NCBI GenBank assembly: GCA_028283625.1
Contig: JAPWKG010000017.1
Span: 1 to 64,000, forward strand
Direction: 5' to 3'
From: Acidobacteriaceae bacterium
GTDB taxonomy: Bacteria > Acidobacteriota > Terriglobia > Terriglobales > Acidobacteriaceae
DNA: 64,000 bases
Both the position numbers and the translations under genes were made by a program. Below the pieces are notes generated by a model. It saw nothing but the letters and a program-made list of their open reading frames with translations. It was not told the DNA's origin and ran no database searches. Position 1 is the first letter of the stretch, and each line of letters starts with the position of its first letter. Of this stretch, positions 9,580-18,346 are shown in pieces.

Positions 9580-11517
9580 TTACTTCGCTGCGGCGACCAG
9601 GTAGACCGCAAGTCCCTGCGTGTCGAAGAGAAAAAGCTCTTGATAGTGGCGATCGGGCAGTAGGCTGGGAAGATTTTCGATCTGGTGGATCGGCAGAACG
9701 AGAATGTGCTCCTCTTCGGGGATGCCATCCTGAGAGTAGGAGAGGATCGGCTGATTGCGGTAGAAGGAGAGCCCGTAGACAACGTCGCGGCGGATACCGT
9801 ACGGCGCCATCGCAGGGTTGTGATGCTGCATGTCCGTTGCCCCGTTTACATCCGGCGTTGCCACGATGGAAACATTGGGAGCTACCTGGGCAATGCGCTC
9901 GGCAAGCGGCCGCGCCGAGTAATTCAGATCAAGCAGGTGGCCGTTGCTGTGCAGCAGGAAGAACAGCAGAAAGGCCAGCGGGATGAGTGTCGCCGAGCGA
10001 AGCCGCGTCACACCGAAACGCCGGGTCATGAGCACGATCAGACAGTAGGCACAGACCGCTCCGGTAATCGCGGTGACCAGATAGATGGGGTCTGGCACAA
10101 TGCGCTGGAAGACCATGTACTGCGGGCAGAGCAGGATGACGAAGGTCAGTATCGCCGTCAGCGCGGCGTGCAGATGCAGGAGCCACGGTGCAAGCCCGAT
10201 GCGGCGCGACCGGTACAGGTAATCTCCCGTCAGGATCGCGAGTGGCGGAATGGCAGGAAGCACATAGCCGGGCAGCTTCGAGCCGGAGAAGGAAAAGAAG
10301 ACGACGGGAAAGAGTGTCCACAGCACCAGGAACTCAGGGAAGGCATCGCCTGCGCGCACATGGCCTACGTAACGCTTGGGGTTGTTGCGTGCCTTCCACT
10401 CGGCGATGGAGTTTGTAAGGCCATCGGCCAGCGCGCGGAAAGCAAGAGCGGTCCAGGGCATCAGGCCGAGAATCAGCACGATCAGGTAGTAGTAAAACGG
10501 CTGATGATGCTGGTAGAGGTTCGTGGTGTAGCGTTCCAGGTTGTGCTGTAGAAAAAACTCTTTGAAGAAGCTTGGGTTGCGCCGTTGTACTGCGATGTAC
10601 CAGGGCAGCACGATGATCAGATACAGCAGAATGCCGGGGACCCAGATGGTGCGTCGTAGGGCGGACCACTCCCGGCGCAGGCCAAGAAAGAGACAGATGA
10701 TGGCCAGGGCCAGAAACGGCGCTACGGGGCCTTTGGCTAGGGTTGCGATGGCCCCGAAGAAGTAGAGGTCAAACAGCCAGAACTTCTTGCCTGTCTCATA
10801 CCAGGCGTACCAGCCCAGCATGCCGACGCAGAAGGGAGCCGCAAGCTGCATGTCGGTTGAGGCGCCGCGAGCGAAGGCGACCATGGCAACCGCAGAGGTC
10901 ATGATGAGGGCAGCATCCAGATGGCCGCCTGGCCTGAATCGTCGCAGGTGCAGGAAGGCGAGCAGAATTAACCCGGCAGCTCCTGTGGCGGAGGGAAGCC
11001 GCGAGGACCAGTCCGAGACGCCGAACTCCTTGAAGAAGCTCATGGCGCGCCAGTAGTACAGCGCAGGTTTCTCAAGCCAGGGCTTGCCGTACAGGATCGG
11101 CGTAATCGTTCCGCCCACCAGGCACACATAGCTGGCCTTCAGTTTGGAAGGCCGTAGCGAGTACGGAATCATCCGCGCGTGAACCAGGTGGCAGTCCGCA
11201 GAGTGTGCTTCCAGCATCTCGCGTGCAATCTGCGCGTAGCGGGGTTCATCTGCACCGACGAGCCCGATCTGGTCTCCACCAAAGTACGGCACCAGACCGA
11301 AGAGCAGGAAGTAGGTGGCAACGATGCTCAGAATCAGCAGCTCAATGAGCGTGCGCCCCAGATTGGTGCGTGTCACATAGCGCAGGTAGGCCGGCTGCAT
11401 GCGCGCACGCAGGGACTGTCCCAGCGTGCGGTGACGGGCAGGATGGGGGGAAACTTCTGCGCTTTGGAGGAATGCGTCCAAATCGTAAATCAGTTCGGTC
11501 GTGCTCTCAGACGACAC
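9580..11517 (-). CDS. GT39/ArnT-like membrane glycosyltransferase
   Basis: A 645-residue polytopic membrane protein of the dolichyl/undecaprenyl-phosphate sugar transferase type. About ten to twelve hydrophobic helices are visible (for example LIELLILSIVATYFLLFGLV near 55-75). The acidic motif GADEPRYAQIAREML near 88-102 corresponds to the catalytic region of ArnT/PMT proteins. GKPWLEKPALYYW and GVSDWSSRLPS are further hallmarks. Such enzymes move a sugar from a polyprenyl-phosphate donor onto lipid A or proteins on the outer face of the inner membrane. No lipid A or polyprenyl sugar genes are adjacent, so the acceptor is unknown. The C-terminal 120 residues look periplasmic and are not recognised. 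It sits 62 bases after nrnA. Confidence 0.85.
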   Translation of the reverse strand: MSSESTTELIYDLDAFLQSAEVSPHPARHRTLGQSLRARMQPAYLRYVTRTNLGRTLIELLILSIVATYFLLFGLVPYFGGDQIGLVGADEPRYAQIAREMLEAHSADCHLVHARMIPYSLRPSKLKASYVCLVGGTITPILYGKPWLEKPALYYWRAMSFFKEFGVSDWSSRLPSATGAAGLILLAFLHLRRFRPGGHLDAALIMTSAVAMVAFARGASTDMQLAAPFCVGMLGWYAWYETGKKFWLFDLYFFGAIATLAKGPVAPFLALAIICLFLGLRREWSALRRTIWVPGILLYLIIVLPWYIAVQRRNPSFFKEFFLQHNLERYTTNLYQHHQPFYYYLIVLILGLMPWTALAFRALADGLTNSIAEWKARNNPKRYVGHVRAGDAFPEFLVLWTLFPVVFFSFSGSKLPGYVLPAIPPLAILTGDYLYRSRRIGLAPWLLHLHAALTAILTFVILLCPQYMVFQRIVPDPIYLVTAITGAVCAYCLIVLMTRRFGVTRLRSATLIPLAFLLFFLLHSNGHLLDLNYSARPLAERIAQVAPNVSIVATPDVNGATDMQHHNPAMAPYGIRRDVVYGLSFYRNQPILSYSQDGIPEEEHILVLPIHQIENLPSLLPDRHYQELFLFDTQGLAVYLVAAAK

Positions 11518-11579
11518 ATGCCGCGCAAATCCTGCGGCAGCTCACTCGTGAGACGAGACTAAGCCTATCAGAGTCGGTT

Positions 11580-12566
11580 TTATGCAGAGACAGCACAGGC
11601 CGCACGCAAAGCGCTCACGACTCGGTGCAGAACTTCATCCAGAGGGCCAACGATCGAGCCACCCGAGGCGTTGCGATGTCCTCCGCCGGAGAACTGCTGT
11701 GCAACGCGAGAGACGTCGACCGCCCCTTTGCTGCGCAGGCTGAGGCGGAAGTCGTTGCGCAGGCCTGGTTGCTCGCGCAGAAACGCTGCCGCGCAGACTC
11801 CTTCCAGCCCGATCAGATAGTTCACCACGCCCTCACAGTCTTCCAGCGTCGCTCCGGCAGCGATCATGTCCGCTTCTGTAACCCAGCTCCAGGCAACCAT
11901 GCCGGAGATCTCCATGCGGTTCAACGCTGCAGCCAGCAGACGCATCTTGCTGGGACGGGTGGAGAAGTACACCGCTTCGGTGACGCCATGAATATCGGCT
12001 CCGGCACGCGTCAAGTGTTCTGCCATGGCGAAGGTGCTGGCTGTGGTGGAAGCAAAGGTAAAGGCCCCTGTGTCGGTCAGCACGGCTGCATACAGGCAGG
12101 TGGCCATCGCTGGGGTCACGGTGTGGCCGGAGGCGATGACTAGCTGGTACACCATGGCGCCTACCGCGCATGTCTCAGGGTTAATCCAGTTCAGGTCGGC
12201 AAAATGACGGCCGGAAAGATGGTGGTCAATGTTGAGCAGGGAGTTTACTGGCAGGGTCGTGTAGCCGGAGCGGGCAATCGAGTCACACTCCAGCAGCAGG
12301 CCGCAGTCAAAGGTCGTTTCCGGTAGCTCGGAGACGATCCGTTCAGAGCCAGGAATATCCCGGTAAAGATGGGGGATCGGATCGGAGAAGGCTACTGTGA
12401 CTTGCTTGCCCATGCTTTCCAGCAGATGCATCATGCCCAGAGCGGAGCCAATGGCATCGCCATCGGGCCGCGCATGGGAGGTGACGAGGAAGGTTTCACG
12501 CTCGGCTAGAAAGCCGAGAACGGCGGGAATTGCCTGATCGTCGGAAGGGAAATTAGTCGTGGCCAT
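11580..12566 (-). CDS. nrnA: DHH-family oligoribonuclease / pAp phosphatase (NrnA-like)
   Basis: NrnA-type enzymes degrade very short RNAs and dephosphorylate pAp. The 328-residue protein has motif I SHARPDGDAIGSALG (about 30-44), the DHH motif in NIDHHLSGRHF (near 112-120), and the C-terminal DHHA1 nucleotide-binding motif FSGGGHRNASGG (near 300-311). Length and layout match the family. In many bacteria nrnA lies next to rbfA and infB; here it follows rbfA by 8 bases, but the pair is separated from infB by 5 kb. Cyclic-dinucleotide phosphodiesterases of the same family are an alternative, but no extra sensor or GGDEF-like domain is present. Confidence 0.92.
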   Translation of the reverse strand: MATTNFPSDDQAIPAVLGFLAERETFLVTSHARPDGDAIGSALGMMHLLESMGKQVTVAFSDPIPHLYRDIPGSERIVSELPETTFDCGLLLECDSIARSGYTTLPVNSLLNIDHHLSGRHFADLNWINPETCAVGAMVYQLVIASGHTVTPAMATCLYAAVLTDTGAFTFASTTASTFAMAEHLTRAGADIHGVTEAVYFSTRPSKMRLLAAALNRMEISGMVAWSWVTEADMIAAGATLEDCEGVVNYLIGLEGVCAAAFLREQPGLRNDFRLSLRSKGAVDVSRVAQQFSGGGHRNASGGSIVGPLDEVLHRVVSALRAACAVSA

Positions 12567-12574
12567 GCTCAGCG

Positions 12575-12991
12575 TTAGGAGTTTTCCTTCGGAGATTCAG
12601 CCTTAGTGGCCGCCTTGCGTTCCATCTTGGAGCGATGCTTTTCCATGCGACCCAGCAACTCATCCATGCGTGCATTGATCTTTTCGGATCGGTCGATTAC
12701 GAAGGTCAGTTCCGGTACATGGCGTACCGCCATGCGGTCGCGGATCTCGGTGCGAATGTAGCTACGTGCGGCCATCAGGCCATCGAGTGTGGACTTTTCC
12801 GCCTGCTCGCCTCCGATCACGCTGATGAAGACGCGGCAGCTCTTGCCGCCTGGCGCAAGCACGACCTCCGTGACGTGGCAGGGCGCGATGCGAGGGTCTG
12901 AAAGTTCTCCCTCCAGCATGGCGGTGATCTCTTCGGCAAAGGTGGACGCTACGCGGTCCCTGTGGTGCTGTCTGGCTCTGTGTTCTGGCAT
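12575..12991 (-). CDS. rbfA: Ribosome-binding factor A
   Basis: RbfA binds the 30S subunit and helps process 16S rRNA. The 138-residue protein has the single KH-like domain with typical stretches: LEGELSDPRIAPCHVTEVVLAPGG (about 28-51), FISVIGGEQ, and the conserved VRHVPELTFVIDRSEK near 100. The last 25 residues are Lys/Glu-rich and probably disordered. It lies between the ylxP-like gene and nrnA, a common order, but detached from nusA-infB. Confidence 0.94.
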   Translation of the reverse strand: MPEHRARQHHRDRVASTFAEEITAMLEGELSDPRIAPCHVTEVVLAPGGKSCRVFISVIGGEQAEKSTLDGLMAARSYIRTEIRDRMAVRHVPELTFVIDRSEKINARMDELLGRMEKHRSKMERKAATKAESPKENS

Positions 12992-13052
12992 AGTCTTGAC
13001 CAGTCAGGATAGCATTTTGAGATGGTGAAGGGGTGAATTTTCCCAAATTGGG

Positions 13053-13361
13053 CTAATCCGCGTCCAGCACAAGATCGCTTTCCAGAAACGTATCGAGCAG
13101 CTCGCAGCCCAGTCCGGCGCATAACCGGCGCGCGGCGTCCTCTACCTCATGCATCTGCCCGGCAAGATAGCGCGGGGAGCCGGAAACGGCTGCAATGCCC
13201 AGAGTGGCTCGGTTCCAGACCAGGGCTTCGTCCAATTCGGCGACGGAGATGTTGAAGCCCTGGCGCAGCTTGTCCTTCAACGAACGGACGACCTGACGGC
13301 GATCCTTCAGCGAGTGCGCATGTTCTATGCCGATTTCGAGCGTGAGCAGGGCAACGGGCAT
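13053..13361 (-). CDS. DUF503 (YlxP-like) protein
   Basis: A 102-residue protein of the DUF503 family, usually found between infB and rbfA in bacteria. The characteristic opening VALLTLEIGIEHAHSLKDRRQVVRSLKDKL is clear, and the C-terminal DTFLESDLVLD is also conserved. A role near translation or ribosome assembly is suspected from context, but no activity is established. It sits 62 bases before rbfA and 38 bases after gpsA. Confidence 0.85.
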   Translation of the reverse strand: MPVALLTLEIGIEHAHSLKDRRQVVRSLKDKLRQGFNISVAELDEALVWNRATLGIAAVSGSPRYLAGQMHEVEDAARRLCAGLGCELLDTFLESDLVLDAD

Positions 13362-13398
13362 AACGATTCGCTCCCTTTGTTTTTGTAAGGCTGCCGGG

Positions 13399-14394
13399 CT
13401 ACTCCGTGCGCCCGGGGCGGGACATCAGCTCGCGGATCGCGTCACGCGGGGCTTTGTCCTGGTGCAGGATCAGGGCCATCTGTTCTGTGATGGGCATCTC
13501 CACGCCGTAGCGTGCGGCCAGGCCGAGCGCCGCGGTGGTGGAACGAACGCCTTCGGCTACCTTGCCGTTCAGGGACTCAAGAATCTCCGGCAGCTTGCGG
13601 CCTCGTCCGAGTTCGATGCCCACCGTGCGGTTGCGCGACAGGCCACCTGTACAGGTCAGCACCAGATCGCCTACACCGGAGAGTCCGGACAGAGTTTCCC
13701 GACGGCCACCGCAGGCCATGGCCAGCCGGGTAAGCTCGACCATGCCGCGCGTGATGAGCGCCGCTGCGGCATTGTTGCCCAGCTCCAGGCCAACCACGAT
13801 GCCTGCAGCCAGCGCGATGACGTTCTTGAGCGCCCCGCCCAGCTCCGTGCCGATCACATCCTCATTGCGGTAGACGCGCAGGGAGGAGGAGGTGAAATCA
13901 TCCTGCAACCGCTTTACGGCGGCGGCTTCATCCAGCGCAATCGTAATGGCGGTGGGCATGCCTGCGGCTACTTCCTGCGCGAAGCTTGGGCCGCCCAGGG
14001 TACCGATCGGATTGTTGGGAGCGTACTCGCGCATGATCTGCGACATACGCAGGAAGGTCTTTTCTTCAATGCCCTTGGAGGCGGAAAGCAGTACCTGCTC
14101 GGTGCGCAGGCTGGGGGCAATCTGCTCCATGATGGAGCGGAGCGCCTGCGAAGGCGTTACGGTCAGGATGATGCCTGCGCCGGAGATCGCTTCTTCCAGC
14201 CGGGAGGTGATGCGGATATCTGCCGGGACGATATAGCCAGGCAGGTAACGAAGATTTTCTCCGGTGTCAGAGAGCTCTTCCGCGTGTGCGGGCGAGTGGG
14301 CCCAGAGGTTGATCTCGTGGCCGCCGCGGCGTGCAAGGGAAATGGCCAGGGCTGTGCCCCAGGCTCCGGCGCCGATAACTGCGATGCGGCTCAT
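13399..14394 (-). CDS. gpsA: Glycerol-3-phosphate dehydrogenase [NAD(P)+]
   Basis: Reduces dihydroxyacetone phosphate to sn-glycerol-3-phosphate, the backbone of phospholipids. The start ATG at 14394 places the Rossmann motif VIGAGAWGTALA at residues 5-16, as in the family; a longer in-frame start 51 bases upstream would add residues not seen in homologues. Other hallmarks are ASKGIEE, GGPSFAQEV, the catalytic-lysine region GALKNVIALAAG and the SRNRTVGIELG motif. 331 residues is normal. It lies directly downstream of plsY, whose enzyme uses its product, so two consecutive steps of lipid synthesis are co-transcribed. Confidence 0.96.
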   Translation of the reverse strand: MSRIAVIGAGAWGTALAISLARRGGHEINLWAHSPAHAEELSDTGENLRYLPGYIVPADIRITSRLEEAISGAGIILTVTPSQALRSIMEQIAPSLRTEQVLLSASKGIEEKTFLRMSQIMREYAPNNPIGTLGGPSFAQEVAAGMPTAITIALDEAAAVKRLQDDFTSSSLRVYRNEDVIGTELGGALKNVIALAAGIVVGLELGNNAAAALITRGMVELTRLAMACGGRRETLSGLSGVGDLVLTCTGGLSRNRTVGIELGRGRKLPEILESLNGKVAEGVRSTTAALGLAARYGVEMPITEQMALILHQDKAPRDAIRELMSRPGRTE

Positions 14395-14451
14395 GCGAGT
14401 GTGACTCCGTACAAAAGAAAGGTTCGCGGTCCGAAGACCGTACAAACGAGG

Positions 14452-15066
14452 TTAGCGAAGAAAGCGGCTTTCGGTTCCGGCACGAAGACGCTCGATATTG
14501 GACCAGTGTTTCCAAACCACAAGCAGAGCGGTCAGCACCGTGCACAGCATAAAAAAACCGGTGCGATTCGGTGTGAGCAGAAACACAAAGACAGGCAAAG
14601 CCAGTGCGGCAGCGATGGAGCCAACGGAAACGTACTTGGAGAGCAGCAGCGCCAGCACAAAGACCACAATGGCAGCCAGGGCCGAAGGCCAGCTGAGGGC
14701 GAGGAAGACGCCCAGGGCGGTGGCAACGCCTTTGCCGCCACGGAAGCCCAGCCAGACGGTGAACATGTGACCGACCACGGCCATCAGCCCCGCCAGCGCG
14801 GCAAGGTTCATCGCCGGTACCGGGGTGCCGAGCTGGAAGTAGCGCACGATCCAATGCGTCAGCAGCACCGCAGCAACGCCTTTGAGAGCGTCCAGCACCA
14901 GCGTGCTGATGCCCAGCAGTTTGTTGGTGCGCGCAACGTTCGTGGCGCCGATATTACCCGAGCCGCTCTGACGGATGTCTTCGTTCTGGAAGAGGCGTAC
15001 CAGAACATAGCCGAAGGGCACCGATCCAAGCAGGTAGGAAGAGACGATCGTGAGTATCCAGGGCAT
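14452..15066 (-). CDS. plsY: Acyl-phosphate:glycerol-3-phosphate acyltransferase
   Basis: PlsY transfers an acyl group from acyl-phosphate to glycerol-3-phosphate, the first acylation of phospholipid synthesis, in the inner membrane. The ATG at 15066 (MPWILTIVSSYLLGSVPFGY) starts the first transmembrane helix, as in the family; the open frame extends upstream only into cinA sequence. The three PlsY motifs are visible: the N-terminal SGSGNIGATNVAR, then VVGHMFTVWLGFRGGKGVAT, and the C-terminal WKHWSNIERLRAGTE. About five transmembrane helices, 204 residues. It sits between cinA and gpsA with 47- and 57-base gaps. Confidence 0.96.
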   Translation of the reverse strand: MPWILTIVSSYLLGSVPFGYVLVRLFQNEDIRQSGSGNIGATNVARTNKLLGISTLVLDALKGVAAVLLTHWIVRYFQLGTPVPAMNLAALAGLMAVVGHMFTVWLGFRGGKGVATALGVFLALSWPSALAAIVVFVLALLLSKYVSVGSIAAALALPVFVFLLTPNRTGFFMLCTVLTALLVVWKHWSNIERLRAGTESRFLR

Positions 15067-15113
15067 CGCTGCGTTTGAGTCTACCAAGGGAAGGTTACTG
15101 CAACGTGTGGACG

Positions 15114-16367
15114 TTATTGCAGATGCCGCCGGAGTAACTCCAGCGCATGCTGCGAGGTCCACAAACGCACGCGTTCGCGGTCGCCGGAGATGCGGAGTTC
15201 TTTCACCTGCGTATCTTCGCCGTCGGTCAGGGCAAGATAGACCAGGCCGACCGGTTTTCCTGAATCGGGACCTTCGGTGACGGCTGGGCCGGCAATTCCG
15301 GTAATGGCGACGCTGAACGTGCATCCGGTCGTGCGGCAAATTCCTTCCGCCATTGCGCGTGCCACCGGTTCGCTGACGCTGCCGTGTTTTTCGAGCAACT
15401 CGGGAGCGACCCCACACAGGCGCGTCTTTTGCTCGGCCGAGTAAACCACCACTCCGCCCTCAAAGGAGCGAGAGGCGTTGACAACAGAGGCCAGGCGCTC
15501 AGCCACAAGCCCGCCGGTGCAGCTTTCCGCCAGAACCAGTTTTTGATCGCGCAGGCCCAGCATCAGCAGCACAATCTCTTCGAGCGACTCTCCGTGCGAG
15601 GAGAAGATGTCATCCCCCATCTCGTGCTCGACCAGCTCTGTCAGCTCATTGACCCGCGCCGTGGCTTCTTCCAGCGTTGGCTTGGCGCAGACGAAATGCA
15701 ATTGAATCTCGCCGCGTCCGGCCAGGATCGTTGTTTCCACATCCTGAAAGCGCTGGTAGATCGGTGAGGTCCGCGCGTCCACAACGCTCTCTGAAAGCAA
15801 CGCAATGCGCAACTGCCGCCGGGCAATATGCCGCGGGGGGAGAGTTGCCGCAAGGCGCGGCATGCAGACATCGTCAAAGAGTGGCTTGATCTCTCTCGGA
15901 GGCCCCGGCAGGAGCAGCACAAGCTTGCGATGACCGCCAAAGGTTGTGTCGAGCCACTGGCCCGGGGCAGTGCCGTGCGCGTTCGGCAGCACGATTGCGC
16001 CATCGAGCACCTCGGTCTGCCGTTGATTGTTCGGGGGCATGACCTGACGGCGTTCCGCAAAGCGTTTTGCCAGGGCGACAACAAGCTCCGGGTCCGGGTG
16101 CAGCGTAATGCCGAGCGCCTCGGCAACGCATTCGCGGGTCAGATCGTCTTCCGTAGGCCCCAGCCCGCCGGAGCAGATCACGATATCGGCGCGTCCAAGC
16201 GCGATCCGGATCGCATCGGTCAGATGCTGCCGGTTGTCTCCGATAATGCTTTTGAAGGCGACCGCGACGCCAAGATCGTTCAGGCCGCGCGTAACGTGAA
16301 GCGAGTTGGTGTCCTGCCGGTCGGGCGTCAGCATTTCGCTGCCGACCGCGATGATTTCCGCGATCAT
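15114..16367 (-). CDS. cinA: CinA: ADP-ribose pyrophosphatase / NMN deamidase-type protein
   Basis: A full two-domain CinA of 417 residues. The N-terminal MoCF/COG1058 domain opens with MIAEIIAVGSEMLTPDRQDTN and contains the SGGLGPTEDD motif. The C-terminal PncC-type domain carries LAESCTGGLVAERLAS (near 275-290) and ITGIAGP. The family removes damaged or by-product nucleotides: the N-domain hydrolyses ADP-ribose and the C-domain deamidates NMN to NaMN. The old competence name does not mean it acts in DNA uptake here. It lies between the J-domain gene and plsY in the minus-strand run. Confidence 0.95.
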   Translation of the reverse strand: MIAEIIAVGSEMLTPDRQDTNSLHVTRGLNDLGVAVAFKSIIGDNRQHLTDAIRIALGRADIVICSGGLGPTEDDLTRECVAEALGITLHPDPELVVALAKRFAERRQVMPPNNQRQTEVLDGAIVLPNAHGTAPGQWLDTTFGGHRKLVLLLPGPPREIKPLFDDVCMPRLAATLPPRHIARRQLRIALLSESVVDARTSPIYQRFQDVETTILAGRGEIQLHFVCAKPTLEEATARVNELTELVEHEMGDDIFSSHGESLEEIVLLMLGLRDQKLVLAESCTGGLVAERLASVVNASRSFEGGVVVYSAEQKTRLCGVAPELLEKHGSVSEPVARAMAEGICRTTGCTFSVAITGIAGPAVTEGPDSGKPVGLVYLALTDGEDTQVKELRISGDRERVRLWTSQHALELLRRHLQ

Positions 16368-16414
16368 GTTGTGACTTGGATGGTACGCCCTTCCCGGCGC
16401 TTGTGTCGCTTCCG

Positions 16415-17233
16415 TCAGGAACGGTTCTGTCGCTTACCGTTCACAAAGCGAAAGGTGGTTGCGGTTTCTGCGGACAAGAGAGACTCCATCATCGCGCCGC
16501 GTGGAGGGTTTTTGATGCGGTCCAGATCGAGCTCATACTGTCGCATGGCAAGACCGATCAGCCCTTTGACCCGGACCGCCATCTCCGCCAGCAGATCGCG
16601 GCCGCTCAGAGCAGCATCGATGCAGGATTGCTGAAGAGATGCCATCTCCGAGCGGGCAAGCTTTTCTGTCTCCGCCTCGGTTTTCAGAATGTCGCGTTCC
16701 ATCTGCGTGACGCGTACGTTCAACAGCGCAAGCTCTGCTTCGGTTGCTTCTTTTCCTGTAAGCGCGGGCTGTGCTTCGAAGCCGCGCAGCAGGCGCTCCA
16801 GCGATTCCCGGTCGGCACGGCGAAAGGCGTCGTTCGCCTGAGCCATCAGACGTGTCCGTCGACGCTCGTCATCGGTATCGGTAGCAAAGTCAGGGTGCAG
16901 ACGCTTGGCCAGCTCGCGGAAGAGTGCCCGCAGATCGGTAACGAGCGCCGCACGTTCTTCGCGCGTCGGCTCGTCTTCTAGATCGGAGAAGTCCAGCGGC
17001 GTATGCGGCTTCTTCTGCAGCTCGCCGCGTTTCCGGTTCCATTCGTCCAGCTGTTTGTAGAGCAGACCTACCTGTCGGATATAGCGTCCCTCGAAGCTGA
17101 GAAGCTGGCCGCGAAGGTCGCCCAAAGCCAGCTCGCGCCGGGCCAGGAGTTCGCTAAGCACAGTGATGCGCCGCCGCAGGCGATAGACCTCGCGTTCCGC
17201 TGGGGTCGGTTCACGGTAGAGCGCACGCGACAT
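16415..17233 (-). CDS. J-domain (DnaJ-like) coiled-coil protein
   Basis: A 272-residue, highly charged protein with no signal peptide or membrane segment. Residues about 97-145 form a J domain: LRALFRELAKRLHPDF contains the HPD signature (near 110) that stimulates Hsp70 ATPase, followed by the helix LMAQANDAFRRADRESLERLL. The first 75 residues (YRLRRRITVLSELLARRELAL) and residues 155-215 look like coiled coils. Proteins of this kind are usually annotated as DnaJ-like chaperone helpers with unknown clients. Its start ATG overlaps the stop of the NHL-propeller gene by one base (TGATG), which implies translational coupling. The partner and client are unknown. Confidence 0.8.
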   Translation of the reverse strand: MSRALYREPTPAEREVYRLRRRITVLSELLARRELALGDLRGQLLSFEGRYIRQVGLLYKQLDEWNRKRGELQKKPHTPLDFSDLEDEPTREERAALVTDLRALFRELAKRLHPDFATDTDDERRRTRLMAQANDAFRRADRESLERLLRGFEAQPALTGKEATEAELALLNVRVTQMERDILKTEAETEKLARSEMASLQQSCIDAALSGRDLLAEMAVRVKGLIGLAMRQYELDLDRIKNPPRGAMMESLLSAETATTFRFVNGKRQNRS

Positions 17234-18309
17234 CAGAGTAACGAGCGTCCGTTAATGCCGAGATCGACATGGAACAGGGTGTTGGACGAGGCCAGTGCCA
17301 CGCATCCGTCTTCGAGAAAGCAAAGCCCTACCAGGTCATTGCCACTCACGATCAGCTCTGCTTCTTTGTCCGGCGAGATTCGCACGATACCACGCTGGCC
17401 GTGCAGCGAGGCGGAGACGTACAGGTTACCGTGCTCGTCAAAAGCCATGCCCTGTGGGCGGCCCAGGCCGGTGTAGAAGACACCGGCATTGCCGTCCGGG
17501 TCAATGGCATGGATGACCTGTTGCGAAGAGGTTGTCGGCGCGGTAACCAGAAGAACACCATCCTCCCGGAAGCAGAGGTGATAGGCCGCAACGGAGGGCT
17601 CCAGCGTCGCGAAGACGAAGATCTCCCCGCTGGGGCTTATTTTGAAGAGTGTGCCGGAGCGGTCGCCGACAAACAGGTTGCCCGTGCGGTCGAACGCCAG
17701 ACCTGTGGCAGTGCCCATGCCCTCTGCAAACGTTGTGATGGAACCGGAAGGGGTAATGCGAAAGACGACTCCCTCTGCGCGAGAGCTGGCGTAAAGGTTG
17801 CCATCCGGTCCTACCGCGAGGGCGGAGATATTGAGCAAGTCGCGCACGAATGGGCGAATCTGCAGGTCGCGCTCGATACGGTAGATAGAGATTGAGACAC
17901 GTTGTCCGCGAGAGCCCGAGACCATGGCGTAGAGATTTCCTTCGCCGTCGATGCAGGGATTCGAGACGAGATGCAGATCCTCCGCCATCGGTACGCCAAT
18001 GTTGGCATAAAGCGCGTTGGAGGCGGAGTCCGGATCCTGCTCGTCAAACTTCAGCGTCAGGTCAGAGGAGATCGCACCTTCGGGGACCTGCACAATGGCG
18101 CGCGTAGGCCGCACGAAATTCAGCGTTGCAGGTAGATTGCCAAAAGAAGCATGTGGCATCTGCGGTCCATCGTTGGTCTGCAGAACCAGGTGTGAGCCAA
18201 GCACCTCAAAGGTTCCGCCGGGGATGGCAGCCTGTGGCGTTAGCAGGTTGATCTGCGGCAGCGCCTGCGCTTCGCGGCTTTCCGTACGGGATGGGTGCAG
18301 GAAACTCAT
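17233..18309 (-). CDS. IPT/TIG-like plus NHL/SMP-30-type beta-propeller protein
   Basis: The start ATG at 18309 (MSFLHPSRTESREAQALP) gives 358 residues; the open frame runs upstream only through pgpA sequence. Residues about 17-90 resemble an IPT/TIG Ig-like fold (INLLTPQAAIPGGTFEVLGSHLVL). From about 110 the protein shows propeller repeats: VGPDGNLYASS, DRTGNLFVGD and DEHGNLYVSA, each followed by strands such as LFKISPSGEIFVFA. No secretion signal is visible, so it may be cytoplasmic, unlike many NHL proteins. Function is unknown; a lactonase-like or protein-binding propeller are both possible. It is translationally coupled to the J-domain gene and follows pgpA by 38 bases. Confidence 0.75.
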   Translation of the reverse strand: MSFLHPSRTESREAQALPQINLLTPQAAIPGGTFEVLGSHLVLQTNDGPQMPHASFGNLPATLNFVRPTRAIVQVPEGAISSDLTLKFDEQDPDSASNALYANIGVPMAEDLHLVSNPCIDGEGNLYAMVSGSRGQRVSISIYRIERDLQIRPFVRDLLNISALAVGPDGNLYASSRAEGVVFRITPSGSITTFAEGMGTATGLAFDRTGNLFVGDRSGTLFKISPSGEIFVFATLEPSVAAYHLCFREDGVLLVTAPTTSSQQVIHAIDPDGNAGVFYTGLGRPQGMAFDEHGNLYVSASLHGQRGIVRISPDKEAELIVSGNDLVGLCFLEDGCVALASSNTLFHVDLGINGRSLL

Positions 18310-18346
18310 GCCATTCAGCCTAGTGCGGGCGGTCCCCGGAGCGCAA

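Noticed and set aside
15114..16367. cinA read as a DNA-uptake gene paired with dprA
   Set aside because: CinA is a nucleotide-repair protein in most bacteria and lies 13 kb from dprA, so no competence cluster is supported.
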